Below are positions 1 to 7,002 of a DNA stretch of 12,432 bases, in pieces. The position numbers were made by a program, and so were the translations under genes. The stretch covers positions 1 through 12,432 of the forward strand of contig JALSTO010000149.1 of the NCBI GenBank assembly GCA_026983685.1, read 5' to 3'. The notes beneath the pieces were generated by a model, which was given only the letters and a program-made list of their open reading frames with translations, did not search any database and was not told the origin of the DNA. The DNA comes from Aquificaceae bacterium (lineage in GTDB: Bacteria > Aquificota > Aquificia > Aquificales > Aquificaceae). Each line of letters opens with the position of its first letter. Within the stretch, counting starts at the first letter, position 1.

Positions 1-271
1 CTATTATCCTCGTCGGTTCAGTGGCTTCCGGGAGTCCGAGGAGCTGTTTAAGGGACAGAACAGGAATTATCTCACCCCTGAGGTTTATAACACCGACGAT
101 GTAGCCCGGTGTGTAGGGAACTCTCACAGTTTCCATGATCTTTGAAATAGTCAGTATCTTCTTCAGGTTTATACCTATCAGCTCTCTCTCAAGGGAGAAT
201 CCGAGGAACTCCTCAACATCCGCAAGGGCTATCTCCCGCTTTGTTCCTTCCGCAGGAACTATGTCCGCCAT
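1..271 (-). CDS. cheW: CheW chemotaxis coupling protein, C-terminus cut by window edge
   Basis: Adaptor that links chemoreceptor tips to the kinase CheA in the cytoplasmic array. Ninety codons are visible, starting MADIVPAEGTKREIALADVE. The body reads like a CheW SH3-like domain: FLGFSLERELIGINLKKIL is the first strand pair, and the family signature GYIVGVINLRGEIIPVLSL follows at about residues 60-78. The last visible residues are near PEATEPTRII, so roughly the C-terminal half is missing beyond the window start. The ATG at 271-269 is preceded by a GAGGTGG ribosome binding site that overlaps the TGA stop of cheA, leaving a 9-nt gap. It is the last visible gene of the minus-strand chemotaxis operon. 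The CheW identification is firm from the LRG signature and the position after cheA; whether the missing part carries an extra domain cannot be seen. Confidence 0.93.
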   Translation of the reverse strand, partial: MADIVPAEGTKREIALADVEEFLGFSLERELIGINLKKILTISKIMETVRVPYTPGYIVGVINLRGEIIPVLSLKQLLGLPEATEPTRII

Positions 272-280
272 AACACCACC

Positions 281-2176
281 TCACACAAGAGAAATAGACC
301 TCATCTCCCTCCTGAGTATCCCATCAAGGTCAAGGATTAGAACTACCTTTCCATCTCCCGTTATGGTTGCTCCCGATATGCCCCGAACCTCACCTATTAT
401 CTTACCGAGGGGCTTGACAACCACCTCCTCATCGCCGAACAGGTCCTCAACTGTGAAGGCAACTTTCTGACTGCCCACCTGCGAGACTATAACGTAACCG
501 ACTCTGCTGTTCTCCATCTCAAGAGCCTCGCCGAGGTTTATCAGGGGTATGGTCAGCTCTCTCAGGATAAGAACCTCCTTTCCGGACACCGTGGTTATCT
601 GGGCATCCTCTCCCTGAATTATCTCAAGCACCGAGTGTATAGGTATCGCAAAGAACTTTCCGTTCACGGACACAAGGAGAGAACGTATTATTCCCACAGT
701 CAGCGGGAAGGAGAGGGTTATCTTTGTCCCCTTTCCCCTTTCAGTTTCTATGTCTATAGTTCCCCTGAAGGCGGTGACGGTGTTCATCACCACGTCCATT
801 CCCACACCCCTTCCCGAGACCTGAGAGACCCCCTCCGCTGTTGAGAAGCCCGGATGGAATATCAGGAAGAGAACATCCTTCTCGGTCATCTTCTCAGCCC
901 TGTCGGGGCTTATCAGACCCTTTTCAAGAGCCTTCTGCTTGACCTTTTCAATGTCTATTCCCCTCCCGTCGTCCGCTATCTCTATGAATATCCTGTCCCC
1001 ATGATAGTAAGCGCTGAGTTTGACCGTTCCCTTCCTTGGCTTCCCGAGTCTTTCCCTCTCGTCAGGGGGCTCAATTCCGTGATCAACTGCGTTCCTTATA
1101 AGGTGTATGAGAGGCTCTTCCAGCTTCTCCAGAACCGTTTTATCCATCTCCGCATCTTCACCTTCAAGGACGAGCTCCACCTCCTTACCGAGCATCCTTG
1201 CGAGGTCTCTCACAACCCGCGGGAACTTCTGGAAGAGGCGCTTTACGGGTTGCATTCTCGTCTTCATAACCGCGAGCTGGAGGTCTCCGACTATCCTGTC
1301 CAGAGAGGACATGACGGTTTCAAGGTCATCAACGGTCTTTGACCTGTACTCTTCCTGAAGCCTCTGGAAAACCCTCAGGAGCCTGTTTCTCTCAAGGACG
1401 AGCTCACCCACAAGGTTCATGAGGTCCTCTATCTTGTTCACGTCTATCCTGAGGACCTTCTCCCCTTCTGTCTTGGGCTGGACCTTCTTCTCGGGCTTCT
1501 TCTCCTCCTTCGGGGGCTCCTTAACCTCCTCCTGTTTAGCCTCCGCCACCTCCTCAGCCTTCTCTATCCCCTTCTCCTCAACGGGCTCCTCGGTTTGGGG
1601 CTGGGAAGCTTCTCCCTTTGCCACGAGCCTGTCAAGGGCTTCTATCAGCTCGGTAGGTCTCTCATCGGGTGGAAGGAGTATCAGCTCTTCAAGTACCTCT
1701 TCTATGGGCTTTCCTTTAAGGTGGGAGAAGCCAAACCTGTCAAGAAGCTCTTCAAGGGATTCCTCCTTCTCTTCCTTCACAGTAGGGATGCCACCCTGCT
1801 GGAGCTCCCGAAGTTTCTTCACCAGATCGGAAGGGGTCTCTACATCCTCGCCAGCTTCATATCTCTGCAGGGCACTCCTTATGAAATCAACCGCTTCAAG
1901 GATGGCATCGTTTATCTCTGGCGTAAGGGTAAGTTCACCACTCCTGAGCTTACCCAAAACATCTTCCGCTGCGTGGGCAACTTCAACTATAGCGTTGAGT
2001 CCGAGGAAGCCGGCTCCTCCCTTTAAGGTGTGCATAGCCCTGAAGGTGGCATTCAGGAGCTCTTCGTTCTGGGGGTCCTTCTCAAGCTCAAGGAGGTTTT
2101 CCTCAACCTTCTGCAGGTTCTCCTCCGCTTCAACAACGAACTCGTTGAAGATCTCTCTCATATCATCGCTCATCAT
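281..2176 (-). CDS. cheA: Chemotaxis histidine kinase CheA
   Basis: Receptor-coupled kinase that autophosphorylates on a histidine and passes phosphate to CheY and CheV. The 631 residues are ordered as follows. P1 (Hpt, about 1-110) has phospho-acceptor His49 in MHTLKGGAGFLG. A segment at 139-189 is not recognised, and an E/K/P-rich linker runs at 195-240. P3 dimerisation follows at about 241-310 (DLMNLVGELVLERNRLL). P4 ATPase spans 311-495, with N box HLIRNAVDHGIEP, G1 box DDGRGID and G2 box SGRGVGMDVV. The P5 CheW-like regulatory domain covers 495-631. All catalytic boxes look intact. A standard P2 CheY-docking domain is not evident, and there is no C-terminal receiver as in Campylobacter CheA. 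ATG at 2176 overlaps the cheV stop by four bases (ATGA) and has AGAGGAG upstream; a second in-frame ATG follows directly and is equally possible. Confidence 0.97.
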   Translation of the reverse strand: MMSDDMREIFNEFVVEAEENLQKVEENLLELEKDPQNEELLNATFRAMHTLKGGAGFLGLNAIVEVAHAAEDVLGKLRSGELTLTPEINDAILEAVDFIRSALQRYEAGEDVETPSDLVKKLRELQQGGIPTVKEEKEESLEELLDRFGFSHLKGKPIEEVLEELILLPPDERPTELIEALDRLVAKGEASQPQTEEPVEEKGIEKAEEVAEAKQEEVKEPPKEEKKPEKKVQPKTEGEKVLRIDVNKIEDLMNLVGELVLERNRLLRVFQRLQEEYRSKTVDDLETVMSSLDRIVGDLQLAVMKTRMQPVKRLFQKFPRVVRDLARMLGKEVELVLEGEDAEMDKTVLEKLEEPLIHLIRNAVDHGIEPPDERERLGKPRKGTVKLSAYYHGDRIFIEIADDGRGIDIEKVKQKALEKGLISPDRAEKMTEKDVLFLIFHPGFSTAEGVSQVSGRGVGMDVVMNTVTAFRGTIDIETERGKGTKITLSFPLTVGIIRSLLVSVNGKFFAIPIHSVLEIIQGEDAQITTVSGKEVLILRELTIPLINLGEALEMENSRVGYVIVSQVGSQKVAFTVEDLFGDEEVVVKPLGKIIGEVRGISGATITGDGKVVLILDLDGILRREMRSISLV

Positions 2177-3141
2177 GCTTCTTCTCCTCTATGGGCGAGC
2201 TTGTCCACCATATCAAGGAGCTCCGCTGCATCAAACTTTACTATGAAGCCATCCGCATGGACCCTGAAAGCCCTTTGCCTGTTGGACTCATCGCTCAGGG
2301 TCGTGTTTACTATTACAGGGAGTCCCATGAACCCGGGTGTCTCCTTTATCTTCTTTGTGAGGGTGAGCCCGTCCATGTTCGGCATCTCTATATCGGTTAT
2401 CACGAGCTGAATGTAGTCCGTTATCGGTCTGTTTTCGTTCTTAGCTCTTTCAAGGTATTCGTTGAGAGTGTTCCAAGCCTCAAGCCCATCTTCAGTCATG
2501 ATCACCTTATGCCCCGCGGACTCAAGGATATCCTTTATTATCTTCCGTGCGATAGCGGAGTCCTCTGCTATGAGTATGGTGTATGTATATTTTTCCTCCT
2601 TCGCCTTCTCCTCAGCTTCAACCTCTCCAAAGACCTTAAGGAGTCCTATGTCGTGGAGTATCCCTTCAAAGTCAAGGATTATCAGAAGTCCGTCCTCCGT
2701 ATCAACAACGCCCGTAATCCTCCCTCCCATCTTCTGGTTAAGGGTATCGGGTGCTTTCTTTATATCCCTCCAGCTTATCCTTCTTATCCTCTTTGCATCG
2801 TGGACTATAATGCCAACATTTTCTCTCAGAAATTCAAGGTGAAGAAGGAACTTCTTTCTCTCGGGAGGCTCCTCTATGCCCATCCACCGGGCAAGGCTCA
2901 CGACGGGAATGAGCTTTCCTCTTATCTCCGCCATGCCCTCAACTTCAGGAGGCATGTTGGGAACCTTGGTTATTTTTGGCATACGCAGGACTTCCCTCAC
3001 CTTAGCCACGTTAACCCCAAATATCCACTCGTAAACGCCTTCCTGCCTGTCTTCGTATATCCTGAAGTCAACGATCTCAAGCTCGTTCTTACCTGTCTCT
3101 AAGATATCCGGGAGTGCGTGGGGACTCTTTTCAGGACTCAT
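2173..3141 (-). CDS. cheV: CheV: CheW-like coupling domain fused to a response regulator receiver
   Basis: Couples receptors to CheA and is itself phosphorylated by CheA, in known systems serving adaptation or as a phosphate sink. The 322 residues comprise a CheW-like domain at about 20-170 ([18 protein letters not shown] carries the RG and PVV signature) and a receiver at about 186-318. Receiver residues are intact: acidic pair Glu193/Asp194, phospho-acceptor Asp250 in [12 protein letters not shown], the Thr pair at 280-281, and Lys302 in place of the usual KP lysine (VKFDA, so the following proline is replaced by phenylalanine). The frame is open up to an ATG at 3177. I chose ATG 3141 because AAGGAGG sits 6 nt upstream and the protein then begins directly ahead of the CheW domain. 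This start overlaps the end of the receptor-tip gene by 11 nt, implying coupled translation. Identification is firm. Confidence 0.95.
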   Translation of the reverse strand: MSPEKSPHALPDILETGKNELEIVDFRIYEDRQEGVYEWIFGVNVAKVREVLRMPKITKVPNMPPEVEGMAEIRGKLIPVVSLARWMGIEEPPERKKFLLHLEFLRENVGIIVHDAKRIRRISWRDIKKAPDTLNQKMGGRITGVVDTEDGLLIILDFEGILHDIGLLKVFGEVEAEEKAKEEKYTYTILIAEDSAIARKIIKDILESAGHKVIMTEDGLEAWNTLNEYLERAKNENRPITDYIQLVITDIEMPNMDGLTLTKKIKETPGFMGLPVIVNTTLSDESNRQRAFRVHADGFIVKFDAAELLDMVDKLAHRGEEA

Positions 3142-3403
3142 TCCCCTCCTCCTTGAGAGCCTCGTTGAGCTTATCAACTATGTCCTTTATCTCCTTGGAG
3201 AGCTTGGAGGTATTGTCCGCAAGCTTCCTGAACTCCGAAGCAACAACCGCAAATCCCTTGCCCGACTCCCCGACCCTCGCAGCCTCTATCGCAGCGTTGA
3301 GGGCAAGCAGGTTTGATTGCTTTGCTATCTTCATCAGGCTCTCAGTAAGTCTTGAAAGCTCCTCCATATACTTATCGCACTCAACGTTCTTACCTTCCGC
3401 CAT
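3131..3403 (-). CDS. Receptor-tip-only chemotaxis protein (mini-MCP, 90 aa)
   Basis: A stand-alone protein made almost entirely of the hairpin tip of a methyl-accepting chemotaxis protein. Residues 29-62 contain [20 protein letters not shown], then [15 protein letters not shown], the zone that contacts CheA and CheW in ordinary receptors. About 25 helical residues precede the tip and about 25 follow it. There is no sensor domain, HAMP, membrane segment or methylation region. Tip residues normally conserved (N, E, R, then E in SEFRKLA) are kept, but the sequence departs from the other two tips here (RVGESGKG rather than RAGEAGRG). ATG 3403 has GGAGG six bases upstream; ATG 3409 is in frame but abuts that site. 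The gene begins 18 nt after the globin receptor stop and its end overlaps cheV. A role as array adaptor or kinase-control peptide is inference; a decayed receptor remnant is the alternative. Confidence 0.85.
   Translation of the reverse strand: MAEGKNVECDKYMEELSRLTESLMKIAKQSNLLALNAAIEAARVGESGKGFAVVASEFRKLADNTSKLSKEIKDIVDKLNEALKEEGNES
3148..3154 (-). promoter_or_regulatory. Ribosome binding site that sets the cheV start
   Basis: AAGGAGG on the minus strand, six bases before ATG 3141. It lies inside the end of the preceding gene, favours 3141 over the longer ATG 3177, and supports translational coupling. Confidence 0.75.
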
Positions 3404-3409
3404 CGCCAT

Positions 3410-3414
3410 CCTCC
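3410..3414 (-). promoter_or_regulatory. Ribosome binding site that sets the mini-MCP start
   Basis: GGAGG on the minus strand touches ATG 3409 directly but is six bases from ATG 3403, so the shorter product is the more likely one. Confidence 0.6.
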
Positions 3415-3421
3415 ACGAAAA

Positions 3422-5401
3422 TTATCTGCACTCTGACTTGAGCCTGTCAAGGTTCTCAACTATCTTAGAAGCTACCTCCTTAACCCTGAGAAGCTTCTGG
3501 GAGGCGGAATCAATATCACCCGCCTTCTTCAGCTCGTATATCTCCCTTGCAAGCTTGTGGAGCTCTATATGGGGCTGTTCTATGTCCTTAAAGCTCTGGA
3601 GGTGTCCGCACCTGTCTTTACCCACCGAGTAGTACCACTTGCCCAAGTAACACTGGGTATGGTCAACGAGCTCGGAGGGATCCATCTCAAGCTCGCCTTC
3701 CATAAATTTCAGAAGTTTGAGCTTCCACATGTTATGGGCTATCTTCGCCTTTTCTATACTGAAGGTATCCAGCTGAAAGCGCTGGATATCCTCAAGCAGG
3801 GATTTCAACTTCTCTATTGTGTCGTTGGATATCTGTCTGAGAAAGTCAGCCCTTTCTTTCTCCTCTTCTATAAGTCTGTTGAGTTCAACGACCGACTGGG
3901 CAAGCTGGTTTGCGGTGCTCGATTCCTCTTCCCCTGCTGTAGCAAGAGCTGATATCCTTTCCTCAACCTCGTTTATCTTCTCAGCCAGCTGAGATACAGC
4001 CTCGCTCGCCTTCTCAGAAGCTTCCATACCTGACTGGACGGTCTCAAGTATCTTGGAAATAAAGCTTACAGCCTTTGAGGTAGATTGCCCTATCCCTTCT
4101 ATTATCTCTATTATGTCTTTTGTTGAGTCTGATGTCCTCTCCGCAAGCTTCCTCACCTCATCCGCAACAACCGCAAATCCTCTTCCCGCCTCCCCAGCCC
4201 TCGCTGCCTCTATCGCGGCATTCAGAGACAAGAGGCTCGTCTGCTCAGCTATGGAGTTTATAGTTCCGGTGATCTCACCTATCCTGTCCACAGAGCGTCT
4301 GAGTTCCTCTATGACCTCCGAGTACTTCTGAACGGAGTCGTATATGTACTTCATACTTTCTATGAGGTCATTCAGTATCCTGCTGTTCTCCCTGAAGGCG
4401 GAATACATGTTTTCCACGAGCTCCTTTGCTCCGACTATGTTCTCCGCATTCTGCCTGACTATCATAGAGAACTCTTCCGCTGACGTGGAAACAGTACTTA
4501 TGTTGTTAAAGAGCTTATTGAGGTTCCTTTCAAGCCCGTAGGCGACGTCCGTAAGCATTATCGCTTTGTCAGTTAAATCCGAAGATGTCGTGTAGGTCTT
4601 ATCAATCATGCTCTTAAGGTTACGAACGAGCTGGTTGAAGTTCCTATAAAGCTCTTCGTATTCCCCTTCTCTGACTTCAATCTCAAGGGTGAAGTCTCCT
4701 TTCCCGAGCTTTTCCATGGCTTTGGAAAGGTCCTCTATAACACCCTCCACAGCCTTAGCCCTTTCCACTATCTTTTTACGAACGAGCTCTTTTATTTGCG
4801 GGTAGAAATCTGACAGGTCCTTTGTTGGGTCAGGAATATCTATCTGGGTAATGTCAACATCCACATCTTTGAGGAAGTCAAAGAAGAAGGCATCAAATAC
4901 ACTCTGCATATCGTATAGGAATACCTTTGTTATGGCGCTGAGAGCTTTTGCCCTGAAGCCCGGCTTGAACCTGAAGGCCTTATAAAGATATTTGTTAACA
5001 AGCTCTATATAGATTGAGTAGCTACCTATATACCACTTCATAGGGAGGTCAAGGACGTTGTGAACACTTCCTATCCTGAGCCTTCTCTCAAAGTACGGGA
5101 CTCCAAAATTTCCGCCCCTTCTTGCCTCTTCAAATATGTCCATAAAATACTGGAGCTGGGTTCTCTCTAACTGAGACCTCAAAGCCTCAAGGGATATACC
5201 CTTCCTCTTTGCAATCTTTTCCATAAAACTCCTCGTTTCGGGAAAACTGAACTGAACATCGTAAAATTCTTTAACTATAAGCGGTCCGTACTCTCTGGCC
5301 CATGAATAAAGCTTGGAAAGGGTGGCTACATCTTCAGCACCAAGACTCATGAACTCCCTACGGAGTCTGAGATTTTCTTCCGTTATCCCGTACATGACCA
5401 T
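3422..5401 (-). CDS. Soluble globin-coupled chemoreceptor with C-terminal CZB zinc-binding domain
   Basis: Cytoplasmic chemoreceptor of 659 residues with no membrane segment. Residues 1-178 resemble a HemAT-type protoglobin: [20 protein letters not shown] matches the haem-proximal helix with His114 as the likely iron ligand, and Tyr47 in EFYDVQ is a candidate distal residue. Residues 221-266 look like a HAMP-related coiled segment. The signalling hairpin tip is at 386-423 ([20 protein letters not shown], then [18 protein letters not shown]), with possible methylation stretches near 305-314 and 487-500. Residues 547-659 are a chemoreceptor zinc-binding (CZB) domain: His556, Cys584 in CYLGKWYYS, His611 and His615 in PHIELH match its 3-His/1-Cys site. 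Oxygen or redox sensing combined with zinc or oxidant sensing is inferred. ATG 5401 has GGAGG 10 nt upstream; a second ATG lies two codons in. It is first in the minus-strand operon. Confidence 0.93.
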   Translation of the reverse strand: MVMYGITEENLRLRREFMSLGAEDVATLSKLYSWAREYGPLIVKEFYDVQFSFPETRSFMEKIAKRKGISLEALRSQLERTQLQYFMDIFEEARRGGNFGVPYFERRLRIGSVHNVLDLPMKWYIGSYSIYIELVNKYLYKAFRFKPGFRAKALSAITKVFLYDMQSVFDAFFFDFLKDVDVDITQIDIPDPTKDLSDFYPQIKELVRKKIVERAKAVEGVIEDLSKAMEKLGKGDFTLEIEVREGEYEELYRNFNQLVRNLKSMIDKTYTTSSDLTDKAIMLTDVAYGLERNLNKLFNNISTVSTSAEEFSMIVRQNAENIVGAKELVENMYSAFRENSRILNDLIESMKYIYDSVQKYSEVIEELRRSVDRIGEITGTINSIAEQTSLLSLNAAIEAARAGEAGRGFAVVADEVRKLAERTSDSTKDIIEIIEGIGQSTSKAVSFISKILETVQSGMEASEKASEAVSQLAEKINEVEERISALATAGEEESSTANQLAQSVVELNRLIEEEKERADFLRQISNDTIEKLKSLLEDIQRFQLDTFSIEKAKIAHNMWKLKLLKFMEGELEMDPSELVDHTQCYLGKWYYSVGKDRCGHLQSFKDIEQPHIELHKLAREIYELKKAGDIDSASQKLLRVKEVASKIVENLDRLKSECR

Positions 5402-5468
5402 GGCTCAAGAACCTCCGCTGATGAGCTTTCTTCTTTAATTATAAACGGGCTCGCTTATAATTTTTTTA
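5402..5468. promoter_or_regulatory. Divergent promoter region between the two chemotaxis operons
   Basis: The only sizeable non-coding gap in the window, 67 bp between the outward-facing starts of the globin receptor gene and fliM. It contains an inverted repeat with a TATAAT on each strand (5438-5443 for the minus strand, 5456-5461 for the plus strand). No good TTGACA-like -35 hexamer was found for either. The plus-strand octamer GCTTATAA at 5453-5460 also matches six of eight positions of the sigma-28 -10 consensus GCCGATAA, so a flagellar sigma factor is a second possibility. The minus-strand transcript would carry a short leader with the GGAGG site of the receptor gene. Confidence 0.65.
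5437..5462. repeat. 8-bp inverted repeat carrying both -10 boxes
   Basis: Arms AATTATAA (5437-5444) and TTATAATT (5455-5462) are perfect reverse complements around a 10-bp GC-richer spacer. Each arm includes a TATAAT reading outward into one operon. It may be simply two opposed -10 elements or also a protein-binding operator. Confidence 0.6.
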
Positions 5469-6437
5469 ATGGCGGATGAGGATTTTCTCTCTCAGGAAGA
5501 GATAGATATGCTCCTCCAGAGCCTCGGCAAGGAGGAGGAAGAAAAAGAAGAGGAGGTAAGCTACAGGACCTTCAACATAGATGAGCTTGAGAGGATATCC
5601 CCGACGAGGCTTGTAAAACTTGAACAGGTTATAAATACCTGGATCGCAAACGCCACCCCCGAGCTGAGGGGAATGATATTCAACCTTGACAGCATCTCCC
5701 TTTCGGAGGTCAAGACGGAGAAGATATCTGACTTCGTCCTTCAGATACCCCTGCCCGCAGCGATAGCCCTTCTGAACGTGGAGGCTCTGGGAGGGAGGAT
5801 GTACATGGTTATGGACACACGGCTCATATACACCGTGATAAGCATAATCTTCGGTGGTCCAGCCCAGCCCTACAAGGTTGAGGGAAAGAGCTTCACCAAG
5901 TTTGAGCTAAAGGTTATAAGTAACCTCGTTGATATACTCGTCAAGCATCTTAACAATGCGTGGTTAGAGCTCGTGGGTGAAGGAAGCATAGAGTTTGCGG
6001 GCTTTGAGGACAACCCGAGGAGGCTCATAACCGTCAGCAGGAACGAGATAGTAATAGTTGCTACCCTTAAGGTTGAGATAGAAGGCTTTCAGGGATACAT
6101 ATACCTTGCGATCCCCATGAAGACCATTGAACCCATAAGGGACATCCTCAGAACCGCAGAAACCGAGAGCAGTGATTTTAAAGATGTGATCTGGTCAAAC
6201 CTTCTCTCAACTCCCGTTCTTCTTGAGGCTGTCCTCCCTGAGCTCAGCATGAGTGTGGGCGAGATCGTGGAACTCAAGGAGGGAGATGTGATAAACCTTG
6301 ATACAAGAGCTACGGAGAGGGTCATTGTAAAGGCTTCCGGAGTTCCTGTATTTACAGGGATACTTGGGGAGTCAGAAGGTAAGAAGGCTGTTAAAATTAA
6401 GTCTTACGCGGACACCATCGTGAGGGGAACAGAATGA
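5469..6437 (+). CDS. fliM: Flagellar motor switch protein FliM
   Basis: C-ring protein that binds CheY-P and transmits switching to FliG. The 322 residues show the order expected of FliM. The N-terminal CheY-P-binding peptide is LSQEEIDMLLQSL (7-19; family consensus around EIDALL), followed by an acidic Glu/Lys tether at about 20-30. The CheC-like middle domain lies at about 35-225, with FGGPAQPYKVEGKSFTKFE at 128-146. The C-terminal SpoA/FliN-like domain lies at about 240-318 (MSVGEIVELKEGDVINLDTR). The GGxG loop of the middle domain, which contacts FliG, reads GGPA here, so its last glycine is absent. ATG 5469 is the only sensible start because the EIDMLL motif begins a few residues later. 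No ribosome binding site precedes it; the run before ATG is T-rich and the putative TATAAT ends 7 nt upstream. The gene overlaps cheZ by four bases. Confidence 0.96.
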   Translation: MADEDFLSQEEIDMLLQSLGKEEEEKEEEVSYRTFNIDELERISPTRLVKLEQVINTWIANATPELRGMIFNLDSISLSEVKTEKISDFVLQIPLPAAIALLNVEALGGRMYMVMDTRLIYTVISIIFGGPAQPYKVEGKSFTKFELKVISNLVDILVKHLNNAWLELVGEGSIEFAGFEDNPRRLITVSRNEIVIVATLKVEIEGFQGYIYLAIPMKTIEPIRDILRTAETESSDFKDVIWSNLLSTPVLLEAVLPELSMSVGEIVELKEGDVINLDTRATERVIVKASGVPVFTGILGESEGKKAVKIKSYADTIVRGTE

Positions 6438-6991
6438 AGGAGCTTGAGGACATAATTAAGGAGCTTATCTCAAACGTAAAGGAGCTTGAGAGCGTAATAG
6501 AGGGGATAAAGAAGCCCGTCAGCGAAAGCTCCAGGCTTTTACCCGAAACCTCAAAGAACATAGAGGACGTTATGGTCTTCCTTGAGCAGACCTCCCACAC
6601 GATAATGAACCTCCTTGAGAGGATAAGCAAGAACTCGGAAGAGATCGGAAAGGACGTTGACTTTCTTCTATCTCTGAATCCTATACCCAAGGTAAGAGAG
6701 AAGCTTGAATCCATAAAGAGCAGGAATCAGGACACCCAGAACACCCTCCTTGAGCTCTATACCCACATGTCCTTTCACGACCTTGCGGGTCAGCAACTCA
6801 AGCTCGTTATTGAAGCCCTTGACAGGGTGAGGAACACCCTCCTTGACATAATAGTATCCCATGTAACCGCCGGTAAAGATCTGAAGGAAGAGGAGGCAAC
6901 AAAGATAAAGGGAAAGGTCAGCGAGCTTCTCTCTCAGGACAGGGTGTCTCAGGAAGATGTAGATAAACTACTTGAAGAATTTGGTATGTAG
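6434..6991 (+). CDS. cheZ: CheZ, CheY-P phosphatase
   Basis: Dephosphorylates CheY-P to end the motor signal. The protein has 185 residues (E. coli CheZ has 214) and is nearly all helical. The diagnostic motif is MSFHDLAGQQLKLVIEALDR at about 112-131: Asp116 and Gln120 match E. coli Asp143 and the catalytic Gln147 of the DLTGQ motif. The extreme C-terminus, VSQEDVDKLLEEFGM, matches the CheY-P-docking tail of CheZ. Heptad-like helices precede the active site, as expected for the four-helix dimer. ATG 6434 overlaps the fliM stop (ATGA), with GAGGGG six bases upstream. Placement between fliM and cheY supports the call. Overall similarity to enterobacterial CheZ is low outside the two motifs, so automatic annotation could miss it. 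Confidence 0.9.
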   Translation: MKELEDIIKELISNVKELESVIEGIKKPVSESSRLLPETSKNIEDVMVFLEQTSHTIMNLLERISKNSEEIGKDVDFLLSLNPIPKVREKLESIKSRNQDTQNTLLELYTHMSFHDLAGQQLKLVIEALDRVRNTLLDIIVSHVTAGKDLKEEEATKIKGKVSELLSQDRVSQEDVDKLLEEFGM

Positions 6992-7002
6992 GAGGATGAG
7001 CC

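Noticed and set aside
1419..2246. A 275-codon Ser/Phe-rich open frame on the plus strand opposite cheA
   Set aside because: It is the reverse-strand reading of Glu/Lys-rich cheA codons; the serine-rich composition is the typical artefact of that.
2191..3102. A 303-codon open frame on the plus strand opposite cheV
   Set aside because: It lies wholly antisense to a firm CheV gene, has low-complexity Leu/Tyr/Ser-rich translation and no domain I recognise, so it is a shadow frame.
3142..3177. A longer CheV starting at ATG 3177
   Set aside because: The extra residues ([12 protein letters not shown]) fall within the tip gene, have no domain match, and the AAGGAGG site fits ATG 3141 instead.
3131..3409. 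The tip-only gene as a frameshifted end of the globin receptor
   Set aside because: The globin receptor already has its own complete hairpin and a CZB domain ending at its TAA stop, so the small gene is not its missing part. It could still be a remnant of some other receptor.
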